Of a stretch of DNA of 64,000 nucleotides, positions 43,595-56,500 are shown piece after piece (the first letter of the stretch is position 1; the number at the start of each line of letters is the position of its first letter). The stretch is taken from NCBI GenBank assembly GCA_023014485.1, contig JAJOZX010002708.1, forward strand, positions 186,001 to 250,000. The letters run 5' to 3'. The translations under genes were made by a program, and so were the position numbers. The notes below the pieces were generated by a model. The model did not search any database, had not been told where the DNA came from, and saw only the letters and a list, made by a program, of their open reading frames with translations. This stretch comes from Bathynomus jamesi. Its lineage: Eukaryota; Arthropoda; Malacostraca; Isopoda; Cirolanidae.

Positions 43595-44186
43595 AATGTA
43601 GAGAAAACCCCGGGTAACGATTTTTTAATAATAAGTGACATTTCTAGAGGTATCTTTGCTCCTGAATCCAGTGATATTCATTTTTGGGGGAAATGGCTAG
43701 TTTTTAAGTTATTCAATTTTTAATTTTACGTCCAATGAAAAACGATTACATTATGCAGCCAATCAGCGCATTTGTTTCTTGACGATTAGCCGGATGCGCA
43801 TCAATTGTTGCTTTGTCATGGCGTGTGACGGCTGCAATCTCTCGTTCGTTCAAGCAGTTCAGAAGTATTTGGACAACGATGATTTGGCTATTAAACATTC
43901 CAGGAACACGGTGTACTTCGATTGGGTTAAGTTGAGTTGGGTTAAGTTGAGTTGGGTTAGTTTTAGTGTGCTTACTTTTTTGTGCGTGTGTTTACCTCTC
44001 AATTTCCCTCTTCAAAGCCCTGCCCACTTTCGTGTGATCCACATTGTTAGGGTAGAAACGGCCTACATCTCGAAAACTAGCCATTTCCCCAAGAATTGAA
44101 TATCACCACTGGATTCAGGAGCAAAAGTACCTCTAGAAGTACCACTTCTTATTAAAAAGTAGTTACCCTGGGGTTTTCTCTACATT
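43595..44186. mobile_element. 592-bp element with about 120-bp TIRs
   Basis: AATGTAGAGAAAACCCCGGG at the left and its complement at the right open inverted repeats that run to TGGCTAGTTTTYRAG. The interior encodes a plus-strand frame (43779-44099) starting near MACDGCNLSFVQAVQKYLD, unidentified, with a short GTTGAGTTGGGTTAA tandem. No clean target duplication is seen. Confidence 0.8.
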
Positions 44187-44355
44187 TACCTATTTTATTT
44201 GCCGTGTTGCTAGCGAATAAATTCTTAAAATGATCACACATGCTAAGAACGCTCCTCCCTCTTACCATTTATCCCCATTTATTAAACTTAATGAACCTTT
44301 AAAATCATCAAAATTTGCTCTCCTGAAATTAGGCACCTTAAAGTTATTTAATCAT
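44187..44355 (-). mobile_element. CR1-like LINE linker fragment
   Basis: Minus strand NNFKVPNFRRANFDDFKGSL resembles the linker TKIPNFQHADFYKFRNEL of the LINE at 16.3-18.2 kb. Short and frame-broken. Confidence 0.5.
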
Positions 44356-45112
44356 TTACGAGTTGTAACATTAACCTAGAAATGCATTGTTATCGCGGGT
44401 ATATGGGCGAACGTTGAGTATGAGGTGTAGTCTTAGTCGCGGGTCCTTCCTTGCTTCCTTAAGGAACAAAGGGATTCTAAGCCCTGGTGGACAATTCTGT
44501 CACAGTACGGTGTCACTCGAGCGCAAGGCGCACGGATCCTTTACTTCGGGTAAGGTCAACTGGAGAAGGGTTAATCCACTAACAATAAACAAATTTAAGC
44601 TTCTCTCAAAAATACAAGAGTACGGTTTGGCTCTCTGGTATGCCAACACGGACTAGTTTATTAACGTTTAACTTTAACCCTGGATTCAAATTGCGACTGA
44701 ACATGCAAGTTCTCATAAGAATCTAATTTTATACCTAGTCAAAGTTGTGGAGCATACACAGTATATTAACAAGAACACTAACAAGTAGTGCAAACCCTAG
44801 ACTAAATTAGTTATAAGCTAACACCCATTCGTAACTAATTACAAAAATGTTACAGGTTATATGGAAATACAATTAGATTTATACAATTAGATTTTTACAA
44901 TATAAAAAATACCTATCCTGGCTGCTCAAGAGTACTGGACAAGGTATGAAAATACCAATAATAGTACGATTCCAGAGTGGGGCAAGAGTTAATTCTGCGT
45001 GCCGTAAACTAATAGCCCGTCCCTTCGATGCTTGAAGAGTCCAGTCCCACTATGAAACCTATGGATTAATTATAGGTCTTAATATACAGCCTTAATTATA
45101 ATCATATAAATT
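44356..45112. other. Unassigned stretch, possibly a solo LTR-like sequence
   Basis: No coding content recognised. 44390-44660 is relatively GC-rich. I could not find terminal repeats or a target duplication. Confidence 0.4.
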
Positions 45113-47826
45113 AAAGGAGACTTCAACGCTAAAGACACTAGTTGGTACCTGCACAACCAAAGCAACACCAGAGGCGCCAACATAGCCACACAACTAAACA
45201 GCCTCTTCATTCTTAACAATACAGAAGAACATACACACATACCACATCAAGCAGGATACTCGAACTCCTCCCCAGACATAACGTTCTGTTCCCCCTCACT
45301 AGCAACACATACACACTGGAGAGCAGAAAAACAACTGTCATCAGACCACCTGCCCATCATCATTACAACACGTTCTACACTGCCCCAACAGCCTTAGGCA
45401 CACTTACAGAAATTACAACAAAGCTGATTGGGAACAGTTCAAAATACAGACTGAGGAACAATTCACCACATTAAACAGCACACCCATCATAAACATCAAT
45501 ACAACACTCAAGACATTTAATCAGATTATCAATAATGCAAACAAATACATACCCGAGGGCAACATTAGGAAATACAACCCAAATTACACTAGAGAAATAG
45601 CCCACCTCATAAGGCAACGTAACAACCTCAAACATAACACACAAACACCACACACAGAAACCATAAAACAGCAGATACAACAGCTCAACACAGAAATAAA
45701 CAACAAACTCAAAGAAAAACAAACAGAAACATTTAGAGAATTCCTAACAACACTAAACCACTCCACAGATACACCCGGGCTATACAAGACTATAAACAGC
45801 ATTACCCATTCTAACAGCGGCATTCACACCTCACACGCGGCTGTCTGTCGCAGCCAAAATAATATCCCAACATATACACAACAAGCTAACATTCTAGTTA
45901 ATCACTATGCAAAGATAAGTCACTTAAACAGAGACAACAACCAGAATCACGCAGACGGACAAACAGCCAGGCACAAGAAAACCTACAGACTCGACACGAC
46001 CATTACACCCTTCAATACAGACCAGACCACCAAGATCAAAAACATTAAGAATTCGAAGGCTACTGGACCAGACAACATATCTAACATACACCTTAAACAC
46101 TTGGGCCCACAGGGAATACTAGTTCTCACAAATATCAGCACATATTCATACCAACACTGTATTATTCCTGACATATGGAAACAAGGTAAAATTATTACAC
46201 TACTCAAACCAAACAAAAAACCAAAAGAACCAGCTTCCTATAGACCCATTACTTACTATGCACACCTTCCAAAGTAACAGAAAGACTAATCTTACAAATC
46301 ACTAACCCACACATACCACTATCGCCTACTCAACATGGATTCAGACCTCACCACTCAACCACGACATTACTCACTAACCTCACGCAGCACATCATGAATG
46401 GCATCAACTCCAGCCGACCAGCTCAACGTACACTATTAGCAACAATAGACATTAGTAAAGCATTTGATGCTATCCCACGCTTCCCTCTCATAAACAAAAT
46501 ACTCAACACAAACATGCACAATAAAACTAAACGATGGCTGAGCAACTATCTTTCAGGAAGATATTCACATGTCACATTTAATGGCAAGTCATCCAAAAAC
46601 AAGCTTTTTCCGAACGGGGTTCCTCAAGGCTCTGTTCTCTCACCAACACTGTTCAACTTATACATGCATGACTTTCCAACACCCATAGATAACAAGTTTA
46701 CCTTATCATCATATGCAGATGACATCACTCTAACATCCACCCACAACAACATCGACACCGCTACAAATAACCTACAAACATACATAAACAGTATACAAGA
46801 ATGGCTCACACACAATAGACTCAAAGCAGCGCCCACAAAATCAACCATCACCTTGCTTACAAGCAATACAAAAGAACACCAGATAACTCCACAGCTTACA
46901 CTAAACAACACCAACATTCTACACACTCACAGAACCAAAATACTTGGGGTCACATACAACACATCATTATCTTTTGCAAACCACATTCAGGATATTAAAA
47001 ACAAATGTACGTCAAGACTTAACACGCTTAGGGTACTAACAGGCACAAACTTTGGACATCAGCAGGAAACAACATCACTCATATACAAACAATATATTCG
47101 CTCAATTATGGACTATGCTAGCCCATGCTGGGTACCCATTATCTCAAACACACAAACACCTTACAGACAATACAAAACAACGCACTTCGTATCATTACAG
47201 GATGCACTCAAACAACACAATAGAACACCTGCACACAGAAACAAAAATACTGAAAGTTAGGGAACATTTAGACATGAGGGGAACACAATTCATGGCAGCA
47301 GCGACAACTAACCCACAACACCCTTGCCACTACATGTACAATCACGCACCGACACCTCGCACCATTAAGGTAACACCAGAGAGACATTATAACCAAATAC
47401 GCCATTCCATACCACGCCCCACACACATCACACAGTACAGAAAGCATACACACACACCTAACCCACAAAGCACTGACAGGACTCGGTCCGAATGCGGTCC
47501 TAGGTGCGAAGCCGCCACCCATTAACAGGTCAGAGTTCAGCCTGACCAGATCGGATCGAGTTAACTTAGTATGATTCCGATGTGGACATCACTTCAACTT
47601 ACGGACATATAAACACAGACTAGACAACTCCACAGACGACACCTGCCACCTGTGCCAGGACACACCACAAACAATTGAACACATTATGACAGACTGTACC
47701 GCTCTAGCACAACAACGAACACAACACAACATCACTAGTGCGCTGAACCTCTGGTCCACTCCGGAGAGGGCGATCGGTTACCTGCGTGCCACCGGCTTGC
47801 TCGATCAGGGTGGGCTGATCGGCTAA
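45113..47826 (+). pseudogene. LINE endonuclease, RT and zinc knuckle
   Basis: Endonuclease: GDFNAKDTSW (D and N), SSPDITFCSPSLA, LSSDHLPIII. Linker and fingers: ADWEQFKIQTEEQF, NSKATGPDNISNIHL, ASYRPITY. RT: TQHGFRPHHSTTTLLTNL, ATIDISKAFDAIPRFPL (palm A), [27 protein letters not shown] (palm C, DD intact), LTHNRLKAAPTKS, RTKILGVTYNTSLSF, IRSIMDYASPCW. C-terminus: THKALTGLGPNAV, RCGHHFNLRTYKHRLD, and CHLCQDTPQTIEHIMTDC, a C-C-H-C knuckle. The ORF 46394-47260 is the longest intact part. The domain order is that of jockey/I superclade LINEs. Confidence 0.87.
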
Positions 47827-47880
47827 ACAACAACAACATCATATAAATGTACATGTACAAATTAAACACTATATGCATTG
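45113..47880 (+). mobile_element. LINE with A/C-rich coding strand (jockey/I-like)
   Basis: 5'-truncated within the endonuclease (starts GDFNAKDTSWY), with linker, RT and a terminal zinc knuckle. The coding strand is extremely rich in A and C and poor in G and T; this produces long antisense shadow frames. Several frameshifts (near 45392, 46257, 47170, 47480). A 3' non-coding part with ACAACAACATCATATAAATG follows the stop at 47824-47826. Confidence 0.87.
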
Positions 47881-48084
47881 TTCTTGACTGAAAAACTTAA
47901 ATGTGACAAAAACAACACTAATTAACCCTACCTCCGCGCAGAGAGGTTTCTTAAGCGTTATTCTTCAAGCGAACAGGAATGCCTTGAATCTTGTTCAACC
48001 TGTCAAAACTCTTTCATTAAGTTATATATACTCACTCACGAAAGAATTCAGTCTATAATCTGTTAACAGTTAACATTAGCAAAT
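47881..48084. other. Unassigned AT-rich spacer
   Basis: Nothing recognised between the LINE 3' end and the large palindrome. Confidence 0.5.
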
Positions 48085-48605
48085 AATATATATTACGATA
48101 CTACTTACCTTTCCGGGTCCCGACGTATATTCCAACTAAAACAACCTTTCTGGGTCCCAACATATATTTGATGCAGACCTACAATTGTGAGTAATACGTA
48201 TTCGGTGAATGAAACCATTCAATCTAACTTCTTTCGGATCTTGTGAGTTATAACCCATCATTTTTGACAACAATTAAAACTAATTAAAATATCACGACTT
48301 AACCTAACCAATGGTCAAGGCGTACAGTTTACCTAACCGAGCATTCAATTAACCTAACTAGTAGAAATAGGAGGAGGTTAATTGAATGCCCGGTTAGGTC
48401 AACTGTACGCCTTGAGGACTGGTTAGGTTAAGTCATGATATTTTCGTCAGTTTTAATTGTTGTCAAAAATAATGGGTTATAACACACAAGATCCTTATAT
48501 ACTGTATTTTGCTGAAGTTAACTTATGGTTTTTGATTTTGGACCCGGAAGGGTAAGGTTGGGTCATTGTCGGGACCAGGAAAGGTAAGTAGTACCTATAT
48601 TACTT
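48085..48605. repeat. About 520-bp palindromic fold-back element
   Basis: Outer arms share ACTACTTACCTTTCCGGGTC-like ends. Inner arms pair GGATCTTGTG..TTATAACCCAT and TTTTTGACAACAATTAAAAC with their complements. The inner core again holds GACTTAACCTAACCAAT and ATATTTTCGTCAGTT, linking it to the 34883 family. Short loop AACTAGTAGAAATAGGAGG. Confidence 0.88.
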
Positions 48606-48845
48606 TCAAGCATTACAATAAATACAAAAATATTTAAAACAATTTACCTTTTATCCAACCACAATTTTCACTAGTTTAGAAATCGAACAGATTTCAACAC
48701 TTTCAAATACAGAGCAAGGACAAACTTTCATCGCCGGTCACAACCAACAGACTACCCACACATTCGCCATTCAAATCTCGCACTCTCACGCACCGAACAA
48801 AAGACAATCGTATATCCAAGACATACTCGCATGCACTCAAGCTTG
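48606..48845. other. Unassigned
   Basis: No gene seen; may be the degraded 3' part of the minus-strand LINE endonuclease fragment that follows. Confidence 0.4.
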
Positions 48846-49100
48846 TTCTGCTACAACATTATGTTGTGATCGTTATTACCTAAACTTTCTCCAACGTCTT
48901 TATTCTGAACTGAATTTTCATTAGTAGCTATGGCTCACTCTAAAATCTTCTCACCGCGCGTCGGCTCTAATATACTTTTTGGAAAAGAAAATTGTCTTGT
49001 AAAATATCTTTCAAACGTTTACCCTCAACATTAGTGTTTAAGATATTAGAAAGTTTGTGCAGTTAAAATCCCCGACTATACCTAATTGATTCCTTATTTG
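48846..49100 (-). mobile_element. CR1-like LINE endonuclease fragment
   Basis: Minus strand: LSNILNTNVEGKRLKDILQD, FLFPKSILEPTRGEKILE, ATNENSVQNKDVGESLGNND, ending NNDHN (SDH block). The start GDFN is in a different frame. Adjoining sequence to 49434 has an open minus frame of 123 codons whose last part (VTSICNASNKE) may extend it. Confidence 0.65.
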
Positions 49101-49438
49101 AGGCGTTGCAGATACTAGTGACGAACTCGACATGGGTGCGAAAATCCGTTTTCTGTACCATCATATTCTCCAGAATGTACTCTTTTAAATGGATAATGAC
49201 ACATGATGCAAATTCGTCACTAGTCCTCGCAAAATTCAGTTCTTTTAAAGAAAGAAAACACCATGTGCTCGGGGCAGATTGTGGGAGAATTTCGCGGATA
49301 CTTGTGACGTGTTTAGCATCTCTTGCGGAGCACAGTCTAGTTATTATTATCATTGCATTTCTGATCAAAATGATAAAAAAATCCATCAAAATCTCCCATT
49401 TTATGGCAAAATTATGGTGACCTCTAATTTGCAAAACT

Positions 49439-50581
49439 TTGAGTCTATTTATTCAAAACGAGGGCACAGTTATTCCTCTCCCGAAGTCTGACAAAGACGC
49501 CTCCCTTCCTCAAAATTTTCGCCCGATTGCCTTGACCAGCTGTATTTGCAAGCTCATGGAGAAGATGGTCACTTCCCGACTGTTCTTTATCCTAGAGTGG
49601 CGAGGACTCCTTCCTCCAGCTCACTCTGGTTTTCGTCAATTCCGTAGTACCCTACTTCTCCTTAGCCATGATCTCCAGACTGCATTTTCTCGCAAACAAA
49701 TTACTGTGGCTATCATTTTCGACATCCTCAAAGCTTATGATACTACGTGGAGGTTTTATGTCCTCCAACGTCTCCGTTCCATGGATTGTGTGGGTTCTCT
49801 CCCTCTTTTTATTACTAAGTTTTTAAGAACCCGAACTTTTCGAGCTCGAGTTGTTAGCTCTCTCTCCGATTTAACCACACAAGAGCAAGGAGGCCCAGAG
49901 GGATCTGTCCTCAGCGTTCTGTTTCTCTCTGGTTATAAATTCGGTTGTCCATTTTTTACCATAAATTGTTTTCTCTACGTAGATGATCTTGCCATTTATG
50001 GTCCAGGTAGTTCTCTACGAGTGGCTGCAAGACAGGTGCAGCTTGCAGTTATTGCCGTCGAAAGCTGGACAACGTCTGTGGGTTTCCGTCTTTCCACAGC
50101 CAAGACTGTGTGTATGTATTTTCATGGACGTAGGACTACTTCTGTCCCTTCTCTCTCGCTGTTTTTAGGCATCACCCTCGACTCTCGTCTTACTTGGGTA
50201 TCTCACTCGAGGAATTTGAAACTTCCCACTCGACGTACCCTTACACTTTTAAATCATCTCTTCCACATGTTTTGGGGCGCTGATAGGCGTACATTCTTTT
50301 GCCTGTACACCTCTCTAGTTCAATCGAGAATTGACTATGGCTGCGATGTCTATGGATCCGCTTCCATCTTTCGATTACGAATGCTGGATCTTCTTCATAA
50401 TTGGGGTCTCCGCCTGGCCACCGCAGCCTTTCGTTCTTCACCGGTGGCTAACCTTCAGGCGGACTGCTATTCCCCCACCTTCGGCACCATCGTGCATACC
50501 TTCAGACAAAAAGCTATTACCACACTCATAGGATTCCTTCCTCCCCTCTCTGTACCGCCCTTGATACAACTCTTCCTCTAG
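49439..50581 (+). pseudogene. I-like LINE reverse transcriptase
   Basis: One open frame of 380 codons. Motifs: VIPLPKSDKDASLPQNFRPI, ALTSCICKLMEKMV, LLPPAHSGFRQFRST, VAIIFDILKAYDTTWR (palm A D), GGPEGSVLSVLF (where QGSVLSP is usual; E for Q), NCFLYVDDLAIYG (palm C, DD intact), LGITLDSRLTWVSH, SLVQSRIDYGCDVYGSA. It would copy LINE RNA in the nucleus. The palm is intact, but substitution in the PQG block and the later frameshift suggest decay. Confidence 0.9.
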
Positions 50582-50762
50582 ACGATTCTTGGCACCTTAA
50601 TTCAACTCTCCATGCCTTCCTCTCTCATCATGCTCTTCCTCCACCTCTGATCCTCCCAGTCTCGTTTCAGGTCCTTCCTCCGTGGATTCCACATCCGATT
50701 TCCTTTTGCAAGGATTTGTGTCCCTTTGATAAAAAGTCCACCCCAGTACTGTCCTGTTATTC

Positions 50763-51450
50763 TTGTTCCGTGAACACTTTATTTGTCACTCTTCTTCTAT
50801 TCATATCTACACAGACGGCTCCCATTCTCCGTTAGGCGTGGCCGCTTCGGCGGTTTTCCATCTCCCTTGTAAGACTGTTCGGAGTATTTATTTCCCTCAC
50901 GACACTTCCATTTACTCAGCGGAGATCTTTGCTATTCTGGAAGCTCTAACCCATATTGGTGCTCTTCCCCCGATTTCCTTTGTTATTTTTTCAGATTCCC
51001 GTAGTGCTCTGATGTCCTTAGAATCTTATTACCCTAAACACCTCTGGTCCGAAGGATACGTTCATTTTCTCACTGATTATACCGCGCAGCGTATTTCTTT
51101 CTGTTGGATCCACTATCATGTGGGTATTGCCGGTAACGAGGAGGTAGACCTTTTGGCCAGACGAGCTTGCTCCCTTCCTATTACCCCCTTCCTTCCTCCG
51201 CCATTTCAGGTCGTTGTGGCAATGCGGCTGGGATGGCGTCGGTGTTCTTCGTCATTGGTCTTCTCCGTATCACAAATCCCGGCATAAGGACGTTCTATTG
51301 GCTCGTCTGAGAACTGGTCATACCCGTTTGACCCATGGCCACCTTATGTCTGGAAATCCTCCTGAACCTTGCCCTCTTTGTCATGTTCCTCTCACTGTTG
51401 AGCACGTGTTTATTTTTTGCTCTCTTTATTCAACCTTTCGTTCGTAGTTG
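50763..51450 (+). pseudogene. I-like LINE RNase H and C-terminal domain
   Basis: 50763-51287: IHIYTDGSHSPLGVAA (first D), YSAEIFAILEALT (E), FVIFSDSRSALMSL (second D), FCWIHYHVGIAGNEEVDLLA (last D). All four RNase HI acidic residues are visible. A shift then leads to DVLLARLRTGHTRLTHGHLM and CPLCHVPLTVEHVFIFC, the C-x2-C-H-C tail. The pre-domain spacer 50582-50762 contains frameshifts relative to RT. RNase H would remove the RNA strand after reverse transcription. Confidence 0.9.
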
Positions 51451-51520
51451 CGCTTCCCGGAGTTACATTCTCGTCCAGCCTCGACGCGTCTTCAGTTCAT
51501 TCTTGCAGAATATACATATA

Positions 51521-52891
51521 CTAGGGGCACTCAGTATATTTTGCCCCACCCTTTTTTCTTAGCTAAATAATAGGCCATGGGGCTGAAATGTCTTTTGGGC
51601 CGTAAGTTTGAACTTTCTGCGCTTCACATAACCGGATTTTTCAAGTTTGAACCCCCCTTCCTTGTAAAACCCGATTTTAAACGCGTTTCGATGGTTAATG
51701 CAGTTTCGAAAATGGCGTCTGACAGTGATGTGCGTCGTAAACAGGGAGCTGTTATCGAGTTCTTAACCGCAGAGAAGGAAACAGTTGGAAATATTTACAA
51801 ACGTCTACAAAACGTTTACGAAGATGTTGTTGTTGATCGAAGCACAGTTGGACGCTGGTCTAAACGTGTGAGATCATCGGAGAAAGGGAGAGCCAACCTC
51901 GATGATGAGCCACACAGCGGTCGGCCCGGCATCGGTTGTGACATCTCACACTATGCAACGTGCTAACAGCATCGTTCGATCAATTCGGGGCGTCACATAC
52001 AAGGAGTTATCACTGGAGCTAGGAATTAGTGAAGGAAGTGTGAATATGGTAATTCAGCAACTGAGATACTCAAAAGTGTGTTCACGGTTTGTTCCTCGCG
52101 AACTGACTGAAGATCACAAAGCCCAAAGAAAAGAAATTGCTTCTGAGCCGTTGGTTCGATACGAGAATGAAGGGAATGACTTCCTTTCACGAATTGTGAC
52201 TGGGGATAAGACTTGGGTACAACACTTTAAACCTGAAACAAAACGCCGATCGATAGAGTGGCATCACGCAGACCTCCCACGCAAGAAAAAGTTCAAAATG
52301 GCTCGCTCTGCACGAAAGGTTATGGCCACCATCTTCTGAGACATGAAAGGGGTGATTCTGGTGGACATTATGAAGAAAGAACAAACAATCAACTCAGAGG
52401 CATATATTGCTACCCTACAGAGACTCCAGAGACGTATAAAGCGAGTTCGACCGGAGAGAAAACTGGAAGACGTCCTTCTTTTGCACGATAACGCAACACC
52501 ACACAACATTTTGCAAACAAGAGAGGCCATCACAAAAATGTGCTTGACTGTGTTACTCCACCCTCCATACAGCCCGGATCTGGCACCTTCAGACTTCCAT
52601 TTGTTTGGGCCAATGAAGGATGCTATTCGTGGAAAAAAGTTTCAGAGTGACGATGAGATTGTTGAGGAGGTTAAGAGGTGGCTCCAGCGGAACCCAACGG
52701 ACTTTTACCATCAAACAATAAAGGTCCTTGTTTTAAGGTGGCGGAAAGCCATAGAAAAGGACGGAGACTATGTGGAAAAATAAAAACTTGTAAAGAAGGT
52801 ATGTAACTACTTGTGTACAAAATTTCTGGAACTTACAAGGAAACTTGGAAAGAAATAAAAAGGTGGGGTAAAATATATTGAGTGGCCCTCG
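51521..52891 (+). mobile_element. Mariner transposon, 1371 bp
   Basis: Terminal repeats begin CTAGGGGCACTCAGTATATT on the left and (complement) CGAGGGCCACTCAATATATT on the right, about 28 bases. TA at 51519-51520 and 52892-52893 is the target duplication. Contains a nearly complete transposase. Confidence 0.94.
51712..52783 (+). pseudogene. Mariner transposase (DD34D), one frameshift and one TGA
   Basis: The start ATG 51712 (MASDSDVRRK) fits the family; 51691 is an in-frame alternative. N-terminal helix-turn-helix: VIEFLTAEKET, STVGRWSKRV; hook HSGRP. A shift near 51925-51935 moves to the frame of 51902-52339: GVTYKELSLELGISEGSV, FVPRELTEDHK (the WVPHEL-type motif), FLSRIVTGDKTWV (first D), ETKRRSIEWHH. 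A TGA at 52337-52339 replaces the Trp of the family motif FWDMKGV. Then LLLHDNATPHN (second D) and PPYSPDLAPSDFHLF (third D, 34 residues later). C-terminus is complete. Often misnamed SETMAR. Confidence 0.92.
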
Positions 52892-53533
52892 TATATACAG
52901 TATGTATTGTATATATCCCAAAATTGTACTTCAGAAAGTTGGCAAGCTTACTACGGGCCTACTTCATTTCTCTTACTTTTAAATTTCACAAAAATGGCAT
53001 CCAAACGACTGTCTGGAGCAGAATGCCGAAAGAAGATAAGAGAGGGGAAAAATGTGAAAATGTCTCACCAATGGAAAAAATTGTTAACTACCACTAGCAG
53101 GAAAGGAATGTACAGGCAGGTTGTAGCCAGAGTTGGGCAGTAACGTCGTTTCTATTAACGACGTTACTAACGACGTTACTTTTTTCAGTAACGTCAGTGG
53201 TAACGACACTTCTTTTCAAATTTGGTAACGTTTTTGGTAACGTCGTAAAATTTTTAGTCAAAACAGCGCGTTACTGGTTACTTTTTATTTTTAGTAAAAT
53301 TCTACTAATATACTTAAAAGTATAAAATAACCAATAACAATTAGTAGAATATCAAGTTACAACAGTAACAACTCTGTTTTATTATTCCACATTAATTGAT
53401 ATGTTACTTATTAGTTAATTTGGTCATTTGTATTTCTTTTTCTTGTATTGTGTTAGTCATATGTTATTCTTACTTTGAAGATAAAAACCCAAAAATGAAG
53501 GTAGTTATTTTCATTGCTATTCACCAACCTCAC

Positions 53534-56500
53534 CAGTGGCGGATTTAGGGGGGGGCCGAGTAGGCCATGGCCTACGGCCCCGCGCCTGTGAGGGCCCCGC
53601 GCCCTCACATATAATTATAATGTTGGATTCCACTATAAATAATACAATTGATTAATGATTAGTGATAATTATGGTATCACTCTCTTTGCTGGCGGGAGTT
53701 TAGTTCTATTCAGGCCGCTGTGGAGTGCACATGTGAGTGTGTTTAGTGGTAATTAATGGTAAAAGTCGTATCTCGAAAAAGTCGCCAGTCAATAAATGGG
53801 GATGGGGGAGTTTTAGTCAGCTTTATAATAACATAAATAAGTTGAAAAATGTTAAATTAATGTAATACATTTTATACATATTTAAGGAAAAAGTCGCCAT
53901 TGGTGGGGGCTGGCGACTTTTCCCATAAAGCGACTTTTTCACCCGAACAACTGTTTAGTGTCTGTATTTAATTAATTAATTAAACTGTATTAATTAATAC
54001 TAAACCGAGGGTCAAGTGTAAATAGTTTGTTTTTTATGTTTTTATGTTTCAGGATAAGGCCGTGAGGCTGCACTGAGGCACAATGGAGAAATCAACAAGT
54101 CGTGATCGTGATCAAGGGAGGAAGTATAAAGCTGGCTCTGTTAAACGACAAGAAAAGGCAGACGTAAACCAAAGAGTAAAAAAACTACCAAAAATAACTC
54201 AATGGTTGACATATCCAACAGTATCTGAATCTGCAAAATCACAAACTCAAACTGAATCCGGTCAAACTGAATCTGAATCAGTAGAGACACCAATTACGCC
54301 TGAACAACTGGAGAAGCCACAACTAGTACTGAACCTAGTGTAGTTAGCGCAATTGAACCTGAACACAGTGACAGTGAGGAGACACAAGAGGAAGTGAAAG
54401 TTATGATACCGGTACTGAACAAGGATTTGAAACGGATCTTGGATTATGGCCTAAAATAATTACTGAAAATGTGTGTGACTATTGGTTGAAAAAGGGAAGC
54501 GCAGAATGTCGACACTGTGATGGTGACTTCAAAGAGTCAGCTGTGAAAGAGCTAAACAGAACCCGTCATTGTACAAAGACATTATTCACTCGAACTCATT
54601 CATTATCTGGCCAAGAAATTAATCTTAAATGGCTCTGTTACTCTAAAACAACTGGTAAAGTGTATTGTTTTGCTTGCAAGCTTATGTCAAAGGTGGAAAG
54701 CTCATTCACAACTGGCTTCAATGGTTGGAAGAACGCTAGGTATGTCATAGAATCTCACAGTAGGTCAGATCAGCACAGGAAAAGTATGGTCGAAATGATA
54801 TATCGAAAGACTGCGGGTGCCCGTATTGACTCTAATCTAGTACAACAATATGAAAGTGAATGCGAGTACTGGCAAGCAGTATTGAGGAGGTGTGTAGATG
54901 TTTTAAAGCTACTTTGCGAACGCGGGCTAGCCATTCGAGGTAAAGATGAAGTAATTGGATCAGTAACAATGGAAACTATCTTGGGATTCTAGAGCTGCTG
55001 AGCACATACGACAGTTTCTTGGCAGCACATATCAAGAAACACGCAAACAAAGGTAGTGGTCATACTTCCTACTTGTCCCATGTCATTTCTGAGGAAGTCA
55101 TTGGAATAATGGCAGAAAAGGTTATGTCCTCAATAACAGATGAAGTAAAAACAGCAAGTACTTCTCAATTTCTGTTGACTCCACACCTGATATTTCACAC
55201 ATGGATCACTTACTTTTACAATCCGCTATGTACTGCCTACTACAGGTCCAGTTGAAAGGTTTTTGCAGTTTATTCCCATGCTAAGCCACACTGGCAGAGA
55301 TATTGCTACAACTGTTCTTGATTTTCTTAAAGAGAAGAACATTCCAGTTATCGACTGCCGAGGACAGTCCTATGACAATGCCAGCAACATGTCTGGTAAA
55401 TATCTGGGGACCCAACAGATAATCAAGAATGAGTGTAGTGAAGCTGAGTACATACCATGTATGGCTCATTCCTTAAACTTGGTGGCTAAGTGTGCTGCAG
55501 AAAGCTGTCCTGCTGTAGTGTCATTGTTTGCTCTGGTACAAAATATGTACTCCTTTCTTGTTGCATCTACTTATCGTTGGAGGAGACACCGTGAGGTACT
55601 AGAGACTAATAAAGATAAGAAGTTGAAAGTTGATAAAATACTTTCAGACACTCGTTGGTCAGCACGAGCAGATGCTGTAGCTACTCTCAGTAGAGCACAC
55701 AAAGAAAACATCATTGTTCTGGAAGAGTTATTCTCAGATCAGAATCAGCCAGCTGAAACAAGAGCTGAAGCAAGTGGTCTTCTCAAAGGTTTGAAAAAAC
55801 TTGAAACAGTGATTCTTCTTGAAGTTTGGGATACAGTATTGGAAAGGTTTCAGAGTAGCAGTATCCAGCTGCAAAAATCTGGGCTCTCCCTCAACACAGC
55901 TGTCACACTGCTAGAGTCTCTTTTACAATTTGCTAAAGACCTGAGATCCCAGTTCGATGACTTTGAAGCAAAAGCTATGGCTAAGTGTGATCCCTGTGAT
56001 GTGACGAGTAATGATGCATACTACGCCGACACGCAGCGTATTAGGAAGCGCAAGCGTCACCACGATGAACTAGACTCCGCGGAGGATGTTATGCTGACAG
56101 GGAGAGACAAGTTTAGAGTGACTGCATTCTTGCCCATCATTGACAAGCTCTGTGCTGCCCTACAACAACGCATTGCTGCTTACAGCGACCTTCGAGAGAA
56201 ATTTGGGTTTTTATCAGAAATCTCAAACAAAACGAACACTGAGCTTAAAGCATCTGCTGAAAAGCTTGTGTCTTCATATCCTAAGGACTTGGAGGCTGGA
56301 TTGGAGTCGGAGCTTTTGCAGTTTGCACACCTTATGAAATCCATTCCAAGAGATTCACCTGAAAGTGCTCCTTCATCAGGTGGTGCAAAGGCTGCAAAAA
56401 GTCCTGAACTAGAAATGTATGAGATAATTCACAGACATGACATGGTAGAAACATTTGCTAATGTTGAAATTGTATTACGACTCTATCTCTGCATGTTTGT

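Larger units (their letters stand above)
49439..51520 (+). mobile_element. I-like LINE with RNase H domain
   Basis: Plus-strand element: RT, RNase H, and a C-terminal H/C motif. It is 5'-truncated (no endonuclease). The order RT then RNase H is characteristic of the I group. The mariner at 51521 is inserted at or just after its 3' end. Confidence 0.9.

Noticed and set aside
45471..46926. Several minus-strand frames rich in Val, Leu, Cys and Phe resembling membrane proteins
   Set aside because: They are antisense shadows of the A/C-rich LINE, whose plus strand shows clear endonuclease and RT motifs.
49063..49434. 123-codon minus-strand frame as a novel gene
   Set aside because: Its last part overlaps a LINE endonuclease fragment, and the remainder has no recognisable domain or splice signals.
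51712..52783. Similarity to SETMAR-type host gene
   Set aside because: There is no SET domain; TIRs and TA duplication show a mariner element.
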